Source: Pseudomonas sp. Fl4BN1 (lineage in GTDB: Bacteria > Pseudomonadota > Gammaproteobacteria > Pseudomonadales > Pseudomonadaceae). Taken from it: DNA of 64,000 nt. A program made the position numbers and the translations under genes. The notes beneath the pieces are model-generated. The model did no database searches and was not told the DNA's origin. It was given only the letters and a program-made list of their open reading frames with translations. The stretch covers positions 41,162 through 105,161 of the forward strand of contig NZ_JAAARM010000024.1 of the NCBI RefSeq assembly GCF_009908285.1, given 5' to 3'. Below, piece after piece: positions 35,548 to 44,091 of this stretch. The number at the start of each line of letters is the position of its first letter. Position 1 is the first letter of the stretch.

Positions 35548-38097
35548 TCAATAGGCCGAATCGCTGGCCGTCACCGCGTCTTCGCTGCTGGCGGCACGTT
35601 TGCGCGGCGCCGGCTTGGCGCTTTGCTCGAAGTGCGTCTGACGCTGTTGCAGGGCTTCCAGCAGACCGAAGTCCTGGGGGAAGTCGTCGACCTGGATCGC
35701 GTGGTCGCCGTACTCCACATAGCGCCCCAGCAACTCGTCCTCGTCGGCACTGATCAGTTGCTGCTCCAGGGCCTTGACTCGCCAGATGACAAACGCCTCG
35801 CGGGAAATCGGCAGCGGCGCCAGGGTGCCCTGCTTGATCGCCGGCTTGAGCCGCGCCTCGATCAGGTCCACTTGCGGCTGCAGGCGGAACGCCAGTTCGC
35901 CATAGGCCAGCTTGTCGATTTCCGGCTGAGGCATGTAGGAATCGGCCAGCAGGCGTTCGCGGGTAGGGCCCGGGGTCTGCACCAGCTCGGCGACTTGCGC
36001 CAACAGTTGGTCGCAGGGTTTGTGCTGAGGGATACCCATCGGGAAGCTCAAGCCACGGATGATCCGGGCAGCCGCCTTGGACGGGTAGTTGTCCAGCACC
36101 TCGGCCAGGGCTTCATGGGCCCGCAGCAGCGCATCCTGGGCTGACCAGTGCACCAGCGGCAGATCGGACTGTGGACGACCGTCATCCTCGAAACGCTTCA
36201 ACACGCAGGACAGGATGTACAGCTGCGAGAGAATGTCCCCCAGGCGCCCGGTGATACTTTCCTTGCGCTTGAGGGCACCGCCCAGCACGCCCATGGAAAT
36301 GTCCGAGGTCAGGGCCAGGACCACCGACAGACGCTGGATCTGCCGGTAGTAAGGAGCCAGGGCCTTGTCGGTCTTGGCCGGGGCCTTGATCAGGCGCCCG
36401 CCGGTAAGTGCATGCACCGCTGCCCGCACCGTGTTGGCCAACACAAAGCTGATATGGCCGAACATTGCGCTGTCGAAATCTTCCAGGCTCTTGCGCCCGC
36501 TGTCGCGGGCCGCTTCCATTTCGCGCAACACATAAGGATGGCAGCGGATCAGGCCCTGACCGTAGATGATCAGGCAGCGGGTCATGATGTTCGCGCCTTC
36601 AACAGTGATGGCGATCGGGCTTTGCTGATAGGCCCGGGCGAGGAAGTTGTTGGGCCCCATGCAGATGCCCTTGCCGGCGACGATGTCCATGCCGTCATTG
36701 ACGATGGCCCGGGCGCGCTCGGTGACGTGGTACTTGGCGATGGCCGAGATCACCGAGGGCTTTTCGCCGGCGTCCAGGGACGCCACCGACACCTTGCGCA
36801 CCGCGTCGCAGGTGTACAGGTGCCCGGCCATGCGCGCCAGAGGAGCCTGCACCCCTTCGAACTTGCCGATCGGCAGGCCGAACTGCTTGCGCATCGCCGC
36901 GTAAGCAGTGGTGCCGCGTACTGCAACCTTGCCCATGCCGACGTTGGCCGACGGCAGGGAGATCGCCCGGCCAGCGGCCAGGCACTCCATCAGCATGCGC
37001 CAGCCGTTGCCCACCTGGTCGCCGCCGCCGATCACCCATTCCAGGGGAATGAACACATTCTTGCCAGTGGTCGGGCCGTTCTGGAACACCGCGTTCAGCG
37101 GCCAGTGACGGCGCCCGGTATTGACCCCCGGATGGCGGGTGGGGATCAGCGCGCAGGTAATACCCAGGCTGCCTTTCTTGCCCAGCAAGCCCTCTGGGTC
37201 TTCGGCGCGAAAGGCCAGGCCCAGCACCGTGGCAATCGGCCCCAGGGTGATGTAGCGCTTGTCCCAGGTAACGCTGAAACCCAGCACTTCCTGGCCTTCG
37301 AACTGACCTTTGCAAACCACCCCGACATCGGGAATTGCCCCGGCGTCGGAGCCGGCGTAGGGGCTGGTCAGGGCGAAGCACGGGATGTCTTCGCCGCGAG
37401 CCAGGCGCGGCAGGTAATGCTGGCGCTGGGCTTCGGTGCCGTAGTGCAACAGCAACTCCGCCGGGCCCAGGGAGTTGGGCACCATCACCGAGATCGCCGC
37501 CGCCGAGCAACGGGTGGAGAGCTTCATCACCACTTGCGAGTGAGCGTAATGGGAGAAGCCCTTGCCGCCGTACTGCCGGGGAATGATCATCCCCAGGAAA
37601 CCGGCGTCCTTGGTGTATTGCCAGGCCTTGGGCGACAGATCCTGCCAGACCTGGGTGGTTTCCCAGTCGTTGGCCATGTCACACAGGGTTTCCACTTCAT
37701 TGTCCATGAACGCTTGTTCTTCAGCGCTCAGGCTGGCCGGTGCGGCCTGCAGCAAGCGCGGCCAATCGGGCTTGCCACTGAACAGCTCGGCGTCCCACCA
37801 GACCGTGCCGGACTCGATGGCCGCGCGCTCGGTGTCGGACATCGCCGGCATGATCTTGCGGAACATCGCCAGGGCCTTGCGGGTCAGCAAGGCGCGACGC
37901 AGCGGCTTGATTGCCAGCACCGCAGCCGGCAGCAGGACCAGCGCCGTGCCCAGGGTCAGCCCCAGGGTGCCCAGCAAATTGAACAGATGCCCTGCCGCCA
38001 GCCAGACCAGGCCAATGCCCAGCCACAAGACTGCAGTCGCTTGTCGATAGGCCAATGCAAGTGCCGCGGCGAGTCCCAACAATAACCAGACAATCAT
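35548..38097 (-). CDS. fadE: Acyl-CoA dehydrogenase FadE
   Basis: 849 residues from the ATG at 38097, with AGAGAGG upstream. Two or three N-terminal membrane helices (MIVWLLLGLAAALALAYRQA and LFNLLGTLGLTLGTALVLLP) are followed by the acyl-CoA dehydrogenase core (PRQYGGKGFSHYAHSQVV, CFALTSPYAGSDAGAIPD, GRAISLPSANVGMGK) and a long C-terminal extension. Size and membrane anchor are those of E. coli-type FadE. It makes the first oxidation of beta-oxidation at the inner membrane. Confidence 0.93.
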   Translation of the reverse strand: MIVWLLLGLAAALALAYRQATAVLWLGIGLVWLAAGHLFNLLGTLGLTLGTALVLLPAAVLAIKPLRRALLTRKALAMFRKIMPAMSDTERAAIESGTVWWDAELFSGKPDWPRLLQAAPASLSAEEQAFMDNEVETLCDMANDWETTQVWQDLSPKAWQYTKDAGFLGMIIPRQYGGKGFSHYAHSQVVMKLSTRCSAAAISVMVPNSLGPAELLLHYGTEAQRQHYLPRLARGEDIPCFALTSPYAGSDAGAIPDVGVVCKGQFEGQEVLGFSVTWDKRYITLGPIATVLGLAFRAEDPEGLLGKKGSLGITCALIPTRHPGVNTGRRHWPLNAVFQNGPTTGKNVFIPLEWVIGGGDQVGNGWRMLMECLAAGRAISLPSANVGMGKVAVRGTTAYAAMRKQFGLPIGKFEGVQAPLARMAGHLYTCDAVRKVSVASLDAGEKPSVISAIAKYHVTERARAIVNDGMDIVAGKGICMGPNNFLARAYQQSPIAITVEGANIMTRCLIIYGQGLIRCHPYVLREMEAARDSGRKSLEDFDSAMFGHISFVLANTVRAAVHALTGGRLIKAPAKTDKALAPYYRQIQRLSVVLALTSDISMGVLGGALKRKESITGRLGDILSQLYILSCVLKRFEDDGRPQSDLPLVHWSAQDALLRAHEALAEVLDNYPSKAAARIIRGLSFPMGIPQHKPCDQLLAQVAELVQTPGPTRERLLADSYMPQPEIDKLAYGELAFRLQPQVDLIEARLKPAIKQGTLAPLPISREAFVIWRVKALEQQLISADEDELLGRYVEYGDHAIQVDDFPQDFGLLEALQQRQTHFEQSAKPAPRKRAASSEDAVTASDSAY

Positions 38098-38181
38098 GGA
38101 ATACCTCTCTTGTTCTAACGAGACAACCACGTGGAACCTGGGCGTTGTGCCGGCCCCTCGAAGATCACCCTACAAAGGAAA

Positions 38182-38193
38182 GAACGACGTTTC
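38182..38193. promoter_or_regulatory. PsrA-box-like sequence upstream of fadE
   Basis: The minus strand reads GAAACGTCGTTC, i.e. GAAAC-N3-GTTC, one base from the PsrA box. The GAAA overlaps a possible -35 (TTGAAA) with TAGGGT 17 bases on. A long AT-rich tract follows to about 38230. The rest of the 275-base gap to fadL holds no gene. Confidence 0.35.
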
Positions 38194-38372
38194 AAATTTT
38201 ATTTTTAAATAATAATTTAAACATTTGGCAAAAATATGCGGCTGAGCGAACTCAGCCTCGAGGACACAGGGAATGGGTCAGGACGCGAACGACGCCCGCC
38301 GGTCCAGGCTACGGCAATACAGCAGACGCAGCCTGTACCGCCGTGCGCCTGAAACCCGGCGCAGTACGGGTG

Positions 38373-39788
38373 TCAGAAGTGATAGGTCGCAGACAGGCTG
38401 ACCACTTCACCCGAGGCTTCAACCTTGCCATCGAGGCGAGACCCGCCAAGACGATCCTGGTTCTGGGTCTGGATCCGGGCTTCCTTGACGAATTGCCGCG
38501 AGTAGGCGCCGTCGATGGTCAGCCCTGGAACCGCCTTGATGTCATAACCAAAACCCAGCGAGGTGAACCAGCGATCATTGTCCGGAATCCGTGGGTCACG
38601 GGTTGAACCACGGGTCGGCGTCTGGTCGAAGGCCACACCGGCACGCAGTGTCAGCTGATCGGTGAAACGGTAGTCGCCACCCACCGAGTACATCATCGAG
38701 TCCTTGTATCGGTAGGGGATCGAAATGAGGGTGTTGCCATCGGACTTGAGCGTCAGGTCCTTGAACGACGACCACTGTGTCCAGAGTGCGCTGACGCCGA
38801 GGGTGAAGCGATCATTGAACACGTGCACCCAGTCGATAGCTGCACTGGCCGGAATATCCAGCTGGGCCGAGGCATTGGCGCCATCGGGATTGAGCTTGAG
38901 CCCCGGATAGGCAATTTCCACGAGGGATGGCCCTGAGGAAGAGTCGGTGTAGGCCCGGCCCAAGGCGTCGGCCCGGATATTGTATTTACCTTCCAGCTTG
39001 TTCTTGATCTTGGCGTGATAGTTCACCCCCAGAGTGTCCTGTTCGGTAGGTTTCCAGGTCACCCCGGTAAACCAGCCGACGGAGGTGTTATCCACCTTGA
39101 CCCGCATCAGGTTGGAACCCACGCCTGAAGGAGCGCCCGGCAACAGGGAGACCCCGGCGGCACCGCTCAAGTTGAGGTTCTGGCTGACAAAGCCGTTGGT
39201 GTGCTGGAGGATCGCGCCCAGGCCGAGGGCGAACTGATCGTTGACCTTGAACGAGAAGGCGCCTGAGACCCCCGCCGTTTCGATCTTGGTGTCCACCGCG
39301 AAATCCTGTCCCTTCCAGCCGTTGTCCCAGGTGCTGCGCATGCCCATGGGAACCACTTGGCTCAAGCCAAAGGCAAAGCGATCATTGATGGGCATGACCA
39401 GGAAGCCGGTCGGCAACCAGGCGGTAAAACCACCCTCGCCACCATTGCCTTCAAGCGGGGTCTGGTTGAAAGGATCGTCGATCGAAGAGGTGGAGGCCGG
39501 CTTGCCTTGGTAATCGTAGGCATTGCCCTTGTACTTGAGCTTGATCCGCGCGTAATCGACGGTCATCTGTGCCACGTTCTGATCGATGAACGCCATGGCT
39601 GCCGGGTTGTTGTAGGCCGCACTGGGATCATTCTTGAACAATGACCCCCCACCGAACGCCCGACCCCAGCCGGGGGTACCAAAAGTAGGAGTAGTAAAAC
39701 CACCCGCTTGCACCGACCCGGAACTCATCAGGCCGCCCAGCACTGCCAGGCCGATGACTGCCTGGATCTTGTGTTTCTTATTATTCAT
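38373..39788 (-). CDS. fadL: FadL-type outer-membrane hydrophobic-compound transporter
   Basis: 471 residues. A signal peptide ending SVQAGGF is followed by the FadL N-terminal hatch motif (NDPSAAYNNPAAMAFID) and a 14-strand-type barrel ending in SLSATYHF with the terminal phenylalanine needed for outer-membrane insertion. FadL proteins carry long-chain fatty acids, and some carry alkanes, into the periplasm. Location next to praB and alkB suggests hydrocarbon uptake. Confidence 0.92.
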   Translation of the reverse strand: MNNKKHKIQAVIGLAVLGGLMSSGSVQAGGFTTPTFGTPGWGRAFGGGSLFKNDPSAAYNNPAAMAFIDQNVAQMTVDYARIKLKYKGNAYDYQGKPASTSSIDDPFNQTPLEGNGGEGGFTAWLPTGFLVMPINDRFAFGLSQVVPMGMRSTWDNGWKGQDFAVDTKIETAGVSGAFSFKVNDQFALGLGAILQHTNGFVSQNLNLSGAAGVSLLPGAPSGVGSNLMRVKVDNTSVGWFTGVTWKPTEQDTLGVNYHAKIKNKLEGKYNIRADALGRAYTDSSSGPSLVEIAYPGLKLNPDGANASAQLDIPASAAIDWVHVFNDRFTLGVSALWTQWSSFKDLTLKSDGNTLISIPYRYKDSMMYSVGGDYRFTDQLTLRAGVAFDQTPTRGSTRDPRIPDNDRWFTSLGFGYDIKAVPGLTIDGAYSRQFVKEARIQTQNQDRLGGSRLDGKVEASGEVVSLSATYHF

Positions 39789-39844
39789 GCCCCACTCCTT
39801 ATTATTATCGACCGCGATCGGCTAGCACCGATCCAGGGTGTTGC

Positions 39845-39878
39845 AACAGGCGCCTCAGCAGAGGCGCCTGTTTTTTTT
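39845..39878 (+). terminator. Strong hairpin with T-tract between praB and fadL
   Basis: AACAGGCGCCTC (39845-39856) pairs perfectly over 12 bp with GAGGCGCCTGTT (39861-39872) around an AGCA loop, followed by six more T on the plus strand. Flanking genes are on the minus strand, where the hairpin is followed only by GC. It can still end praB transcription, but the textbook orientation is for plus-strand RNA. Confidence 0.7.
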
Positions 39879-39913
39879 CAGCAAGTGATCAACAGGCTGA
39901 AGTCAGCTCAACT

Positions 39914-40405
39914 TCATGGCGTTACGGTGAGAGCAGGGTTCGGGTTGACGCTCAGAGCAGTGATTTTGCAGCTGCCGACGGTTTGCGCCGAAGGAATGCT
40001 CAGGGTGTTGGTCGCGTTGTTCCAGGAGACGTTGATCGTCACTGGAGAAGCGCTGCAGTTGGAGAGGATCTTGAAGTTGACCCCAGCCACAGTGCCGGTG
40101 GTAGCGCTGGAGGTACTCAGCGTCCAGGGCAGACCCAGTAGGGCCGGTACGCTGCACAAGGAGTTGCTGCCGCTGACCGTGGCACCGGTGATCGAGGCGT
40201 TGGCGCCATTGGCCGCTACGGTACCGGTGAAATTGATGTTGCAATTGACCGGTATGCCGAACGACGCAGGCGAGGCCACCGAGATGGTGCCTGGCGCCGA
40301 GAAAGTCGCACCAGCAGGAGCAATGGTGGCAGCGCTGGCCATCGACGCGGCGCCCAGGCAGATGGCGAAAGAAGCTACGGATACCAGAGTCTTGATGCTT
40401 TGCAT
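39914..40405 (-). CDS. praB: PraB-type extracellular alkane-oxidation activator
   Basis: 163 residues from the ATG at 40405 with GAGG upstream. A signal peptide ends MASAATI. The mature part has the pattern of P. aeruginosa PraB: PAGATFSAPGTISVASPASF, four cysteines at regular places, and the ending NPNPALTVTP. In P. aeruginosa this secreted protein is alkane-induced and aids alkane assimilation. A small perfect hairpin, GGCAAC/GTTGCC (40427-40443), lies in the leader before the binding site. Confidence 0.85.
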   Translation of the reverse strand: MQSIKTLVSVASFAICLGAASMASAATIAPAGATFSAPGTISVASPASFGIPVNCNINFTGTVAANGANASITGATVSGSNSLCSVPALLGLPWTLSTSSATTGTVAGVNFKILSNCSASPVTINVSWNNATNTLSIPSAQTVGSCKITALSVNPNPALTVTP

Positions 40406-40609
40406 TGTTGTTTTCCTCAAGATTTAGGCAACAGGCAGTTGCCAGGGGGTTATCAGCCTTGCCAGGGTGTCGATGACGCCATCGGCTCTCCAGTTCGACC
40501 GAATTCGGTGCTGGAGCACGCTAGGGCGATACCGACACGGCCTGAACCACCCGTGCTTTCGGACTCGATCGCAAGTTCATCAGCGTCCCTCCATGGATTC
40601 TGTTGTCGA

Positions 40610-41101
40610 TCAGGGCGCGACCCGAAAGGTCGGCGGCATCTGGATCGACACAGTCTTGATGGTGCAGCCACCGTCGAGGCTGACCTGGGTCGCCTCGAGT
40701 TTTCCGGTGCTGTTGTTCCAACTGCCTTCGGCGGTGCTCGGCCCACAATCGCCACCCACCAGCGGCGCGTGCACGGTGACCCGGATACCGGACATGGCAC
40801 CGCTGGCTTCATCCTTTGCAATCAGCTTCCAGGGCAGGTGCGTGGCTTCGACCTGGCCACACTTGAGGCCGCCGCTGAAGTCGACTTTGTCGACGCTGGC
40901 GAAGCTGCCATCGGGACTGACCTTGCCGCTGACCTGGATGGTGCAGTCGGCATTGATGATGCTCTTGGCAAAACTGATGGGGCCTTTGGCGGTGAACTCG
41001 GTATTGGCCGGTTCGATGCGCGCGGCGTCGGCCGCACCCATCATCGACACCCCCACCAGGACCACGAACAGACGGGCAGCAAACAGCGGTGAGATAGACA
41101 T
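40610..41101 (-). CDS. PraB-related exported protein, paralogue
   Basis: 163 residues, the same length as PraB next door. Signal peptide ending GAADAAR, then IEPANTEFTAKGPISFAKSI, cysteines at the same spacing, LPWKLIAKDEASGAMSGIRV, and an ending MPPTFRVAP. The two proteins are clearly related but diverged, so this is an old tandem duplication. It lies between praB and alkB; a role in hydrocarbon contact is inferred. Confidence 0.75.
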   Translation of the reverse strand: MSISPLFAARLFVVLVGVSMMGAADAARIEPANTEFTAKGPISFAKSIINADCTIQVSGKVSPDGSFASVDKVDFSGGLKCGQVEATHLPWKLIAKDEASGAMSGIRVTVHAPLVGGDCGPSTAEGSWNNSTGKLEATQVSLDGGCTIKTVSIQMPPTFRVAP

Positions 41102-41193
41102 CCGTGACTTCCTTACAGTTGCTTATTGTTGTTGTCGGTCAACGTGTTCAAGGACTTCATCTGACTCTGCTCCGCCGTCAAGGGACTCCGTCA

Positions 41194-41218
41194 CCGGTGA
41201 ACGCAAATGGTTCACCGG
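41194..41218. terminator. Perfect hairpin between alkB and the PraB paralogue
   Basis: CCGGTGAAC (41194-41202) and GTTCACCGG (41210-41218) form a 9-bp stem with a 7-base loop, 40 bases after the alkB stop. There is no T-tract, so it may be a partial terminator or an mRNA-stabilising structure at the alkB 3' end. Confidence 0.45.
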
Positions 41219-41257
41219 CACTTGAAGGGCTGAGCAGCACAACGCAACAGCGGTGTT

Positions 41258-42535
41258 TCAATCGGTGTCGGTAAAGCCGTGTTGCTTGAGCAGTTCGCTG
41301 CGTTTGGCCGGATGCAGGTTGGCCAGCCGGACATCCCCCGAGTAATGCGCCAGCACTCGGTGATCCATCAGTCGCCGCCAGAGAAACGGCACGTAGGCCC
41401 AAACGATCATGGTGGCGTAGCCATAAGGCAGTTGCGGCGATTCGTCGAAGTGGCGCAGGGCCTGGTATGAACGGGTCGGGTTGGCGTGATGGTCGGAGTG
41501 CCGTTGCAGCTGGAACAGGAAGATGTTGGTGACGATCCGGTTGCTGTTCCAGGAATGCCGTGGCGAGCAGCGTTCATAGCGGCCGTTGGGCTGTTTCTGC
41601 CGCAGCAGGCCGTAGTGCTCCACGTAGTTCACCACCTCCAGCAAGGAGAAACCGTAGATGCCCTGGATCAGCAGGAAGGGAATCACCGCCGCGCCGAGCC
41701 AGGCGATCAGTACCCCCCAGAGCACCACGCTGTACAACCAGGCGCTGAGCACGCCGTTCTTCCAGTGCAGGGTCGGCAGCCCGAGCTTGTGCAGGCGCTG
41801 GCTTTCCAGGTGCCAGGCCGAGCGCAGGCTGAACCAGGTGGTACGCGGCAGGAAGCTCCAGAAAGACTCGCCAAGACGCGAACTGGCGGGATCTTCCGGA
41901 GTCGCCACGCGCACGTGGTGGCCCCGGTTGTGCTCGACGAAGAAGTGCCCGTAGAAGGTCGAGGCCAGGGCCAGTTTGGCCAGGAACTTGGCCATCCCCC
42001 GGTTCTTGTGCCCCAGTTCATGGGCGATGTTGATGGCGATGCCCGTGGCCGCGCCGGTGGACATCGCCATGCCCAGGTAAGTGAACCAGCCGACGCTGCC
42101 GTGCAACTGGGCGCGTTCGGTAAGAAACGCGGCGAAACTTGCCAGGCTGCCGTGCAGGTGCAGCTGCTCACTCAAGTGCAACAGGCCGCCGGCGATGATC
42201 CAGTCGACGCCGCTGACGGCCATCCACGCGGTGACCACCAGGGACAGCACGGAAAACACCGCACAGCTATAGACGATGAAGCGGTAGTAGGGTTGTTTTT
42301 CCAGATCGGGAACCGCGGACTCCGGCGGGTTGCTGGCATCCTCTCCCATCAGGCCGTCGATCAACGGGATCAGGCCGAAGATCACCAGCACCCCGCTCCA
42401 CCAGAGCACCTGCACACCGGTGGTCAGGGCGGACAGCCCGGCCAGCAGCGGAGTGATCATCGGCAAGATCCCCAGCCACCACAGGTGACGCTTGCCATCG
42501 GTCCATACGCCAGGTGCCGCCACGGAAACAGTCAT
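41258..42535 (-). CDS. alkB: Membrane alkane 1-monooxygenase AlkB
   Basis: 425 residues with six predicted membrane helices and all histidine motifs of the diiron site: HELGHK (172-177), EHNRGHH (201-207), NYVEHYGL (303-310) and LQRHSDHH (343-350). It hydroxylates n-alkanes at the end carbon using electrons from rubredoxin. Trp55 of the P. putida GPo1 enzyme, which limits chain length, aligns with Ile52 here (VIFGLIPLIDG), suggesting acceptance of longer chains. GGAGG precedes the ATG. No rubredoxin or rubredoxin reductase gene is nearby. Confidence 0.95.
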   Translation of the reverse strand: MTVSVAAPGVWTDGKRHLWWLGILPMITPLLAGLSALTTGVQVLWWSGVLVIFGLIPLIDGLMGEDASNPPESAVPDLEKQPYYRFIVYSCAVFSVLSLVVTAWMAVSGVDWIIAGGLLHLSEQLHLHGSLASFAAFLTERAQLHGSVGWFTYLGMAMSTGAATGIAINIAHELGHKNRGMAKFLAKLALASTFYGHFFVEHNRGHHVRVATPEDPASSRLGESFWSFLPRTTWFSLRSAWHLESQRLHKLGLPTLHWKNGVLSAWLYSVVLWGVLIAWLGAAVIPFLLIQGIYGFSLLEVVNYVEHYGLLRQKQPNGRYERCSPRHSWNSNRIVTNIFLFQLQRHSDHHANPTRSYQALRHFDESPQLPYGYATMIVWAYVPFLWRRLMDHRVLAHYSGDVRLANLHPAKRSELLKQHGFTDTD

Positions 42536-42681
42536 GGCAGCCTCCGCAGGATGGCGGTCGGCAGGGATGCTATAAAGGACAACGCGGTTGCGCTGTACAG
42601 AGCGTGAATGGATGAAAAAACAAAAGCGTGAAATGGCGTTATTTTCATTATTTTAATCGCTCAATTGCACTTTCAAAAAAA

Positions 42682-42758
42682 ACATTCAAAACATTTTTTT
42701 AAATAAATAGCTCGGATTCGTTAGCTCGTCAACTATTTTTTCGGCTTGTTTTGAATGT
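42682..42758. promoter_or_regulatory. Long-spaced inverted repeat in the alkB upstream region
   Basis: ACATTCAAAACA (42682-42693) and TGTTTTGAATGT (42747-42758) are a perfect 12-bp inverted repeat, 65 bases centre to centre. The 293-base gap (42536-42828) is very AT-rich and holds no gene. On the minus strand TTGAAA and TAAAAT, 15 bases apart, may be the alkB promoter. The repeats could bind a regulator that loops DNA; this is inference. Confidence 0.4.
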
Positions 42759-42828
42759 CGCCCGTGAAGCATTTACCGCTGCTGCCAGAGTCGTTGGGCG
42801 CCGCGTCAACGCGCCCCCGACAACGCCC

Positions 42829-43824
42829 CTAGCTTGCTCGTGATGCCGCGAACGGCGGGTGCAGCACGGTGGCACTGCGCTGCGGCCTGGCTTGGGCTGC
42901 GATTCGCTGGACCATCGCCACCACCGGCTCGACCGCACTGATGGGCAGCATGTGCCCGTGCCCCGGAACAATCTCCAGTGACAGCCCCGTCACCTTGCCG
43001 AGCATCGACTCGCCATGCTTGCGGTAGTTGAGTACCGCGTCGGCCGAACCGTAGATCAAGCCCACCGGCAACGTCAGGCTGGGGTAATGCTTGACCATGT
43101 CGGGCAAGGCGCGGTTGACCAGCGCAATCTCGCTGGACGCGTTATAGAAGTTGTCCGAACGCATGCCCAGCAGCCCGCCCCCACGCACGGGGAAATCCTC
43201 GGGCGGCGAATCCGGAGCGAACACCGCCTTGACCAGGGACCGGCGCCCGAGCATGGCCATCGGCGCGGCCAGGGTCAGTGACAGCCAGCGCCGCAGGAAG
43301 GCCGGACGCACCCCCAGGGACAGAAACACCAGTGGCAGCGTGCGCTGGGGATGGGTCAGCGGTGCCACCAGGATCAACCCGGACACCGCATGCGGATAAT
43401 CCAGCGCCAGGGACAGGGCAACCGCGCCCCCCAGGGAATGCCCAAGCACCAGTGGCTGTCCCAGGTCCAGGGTGCGAATGAAGCTAGCGATCAGGCTGGC
43501 CTGGGCTGGCAAGTCCGCGGCCGCGCCCCGCGCTCGAGTGGAGTAGCCGGAACCGGGCCGGTCGAGGGTGATCACCCGGAACTGCTCGCGCAATTGTGGT
43601 GCCAGGGAGTGCGTGAGATTGCGCCCGCAACCCGATAGCCCATGGATCATCAACAGCGCCGGGCCGCGGCCTTCGTCGGTGTAATGAATGCGTTCGCCAG
43701 CAACGTCCAGGAAGCGGCCGTTGATCGGAACCTCGCGTTCAATCCTGCGGTTGATGCGCACGCTCACTCCCCAGAGCACCGCGCTGACTATCAGGAATAC
43801 CGCTGCCGCTACCAGCCAATCCAT
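42829..43824 (-). CDS. Membrane-anchored alpha/beta hydrolase
   Basis: 331 residues. An N-terminal membrane helix (WLVAAAVFLIVSAVLWGVSV) is followed by an alpha/beta hydrolase domain: MIHGLSGCGRNL, nucleophile serine in LVLGHSLGGAVAL, IYGSADAVLNY and the histidine in VPGHGHMLPISA. A Ser nucleophile suggests an esterase or lipase rather than an epoxide hydrolase. It lies between alkB and the divergent BVMO gene, so it could cleave esters made by the BVMO. Confidence 0.8.
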   Translation of the reverse strand: MDWLVAAAVFLIVSAVLWGVSVRINRRIEREVPINGRFLDVAGERIHYTDEGRGPALLMIHGLSGCGRNLTHSLAPQLREQFRVITLDRPGSGYSTRARGAAADLPAQASLIASFIRTLDLGQPLVLGHSLGGAVALSLALDYPHAVSGLILVAPLTHPQRTLPLVFLSLGVRPAFLRRWLSLTLAAPMAMLGRRSLVKAVFAPDSPPEDFPVRGGGLLGMRSDNFYNASSEIALVNRALPDMVKHYPSLTLPVGLIYGSADAVLNYRKHGESMLGKVTGLSLEIVPGHGHMLPISAVEPVVAMVQRIAAQARPQRSATVLHPPFAASRAS

Positions 43825-44091
43825 AACCCGTCCCCTCAGCTTCCCTGCGCCGTGGCCCGCGATCGGGATGATCCGGCTCTGTGGCTGTTGCCTGGGCCTG
43901 CTACTGCCTGTGACGTCTCATCCAGAGTCCGGATGAGCCCCGCAAAAAACCACAGGCGACTGGCGCAGATGACATTTTCAGGTGATTTATTTAAATTAAT
44001 TTTTAAAACATTATTTTAAATTGTGCAATCCTGAGATTTCACTCACCGACGAAAGTCATCAAAAAGCGTCACCACAATCGAGGTACTCACC
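43825..44091. promoter_or_regulatory. Divergent AT-rich region before the BVMO operon
   Basis: 267 bases between divergent genes. TTTAAAA (44002-44008) and TTTTAAA (44014-44020) form an inverted repeat within a run of almost pure A/T from 43985 to 44025. Such tracts also attract MvaT-type silencers. No gene is seen. Confidence 0.4.

Noticed and set aside
42580..42590. CAACGCGGTTG before alkB as a PsrA box
   Set aside because: It lacks the AAAC/GTTT cores; the match to the box is too poor.
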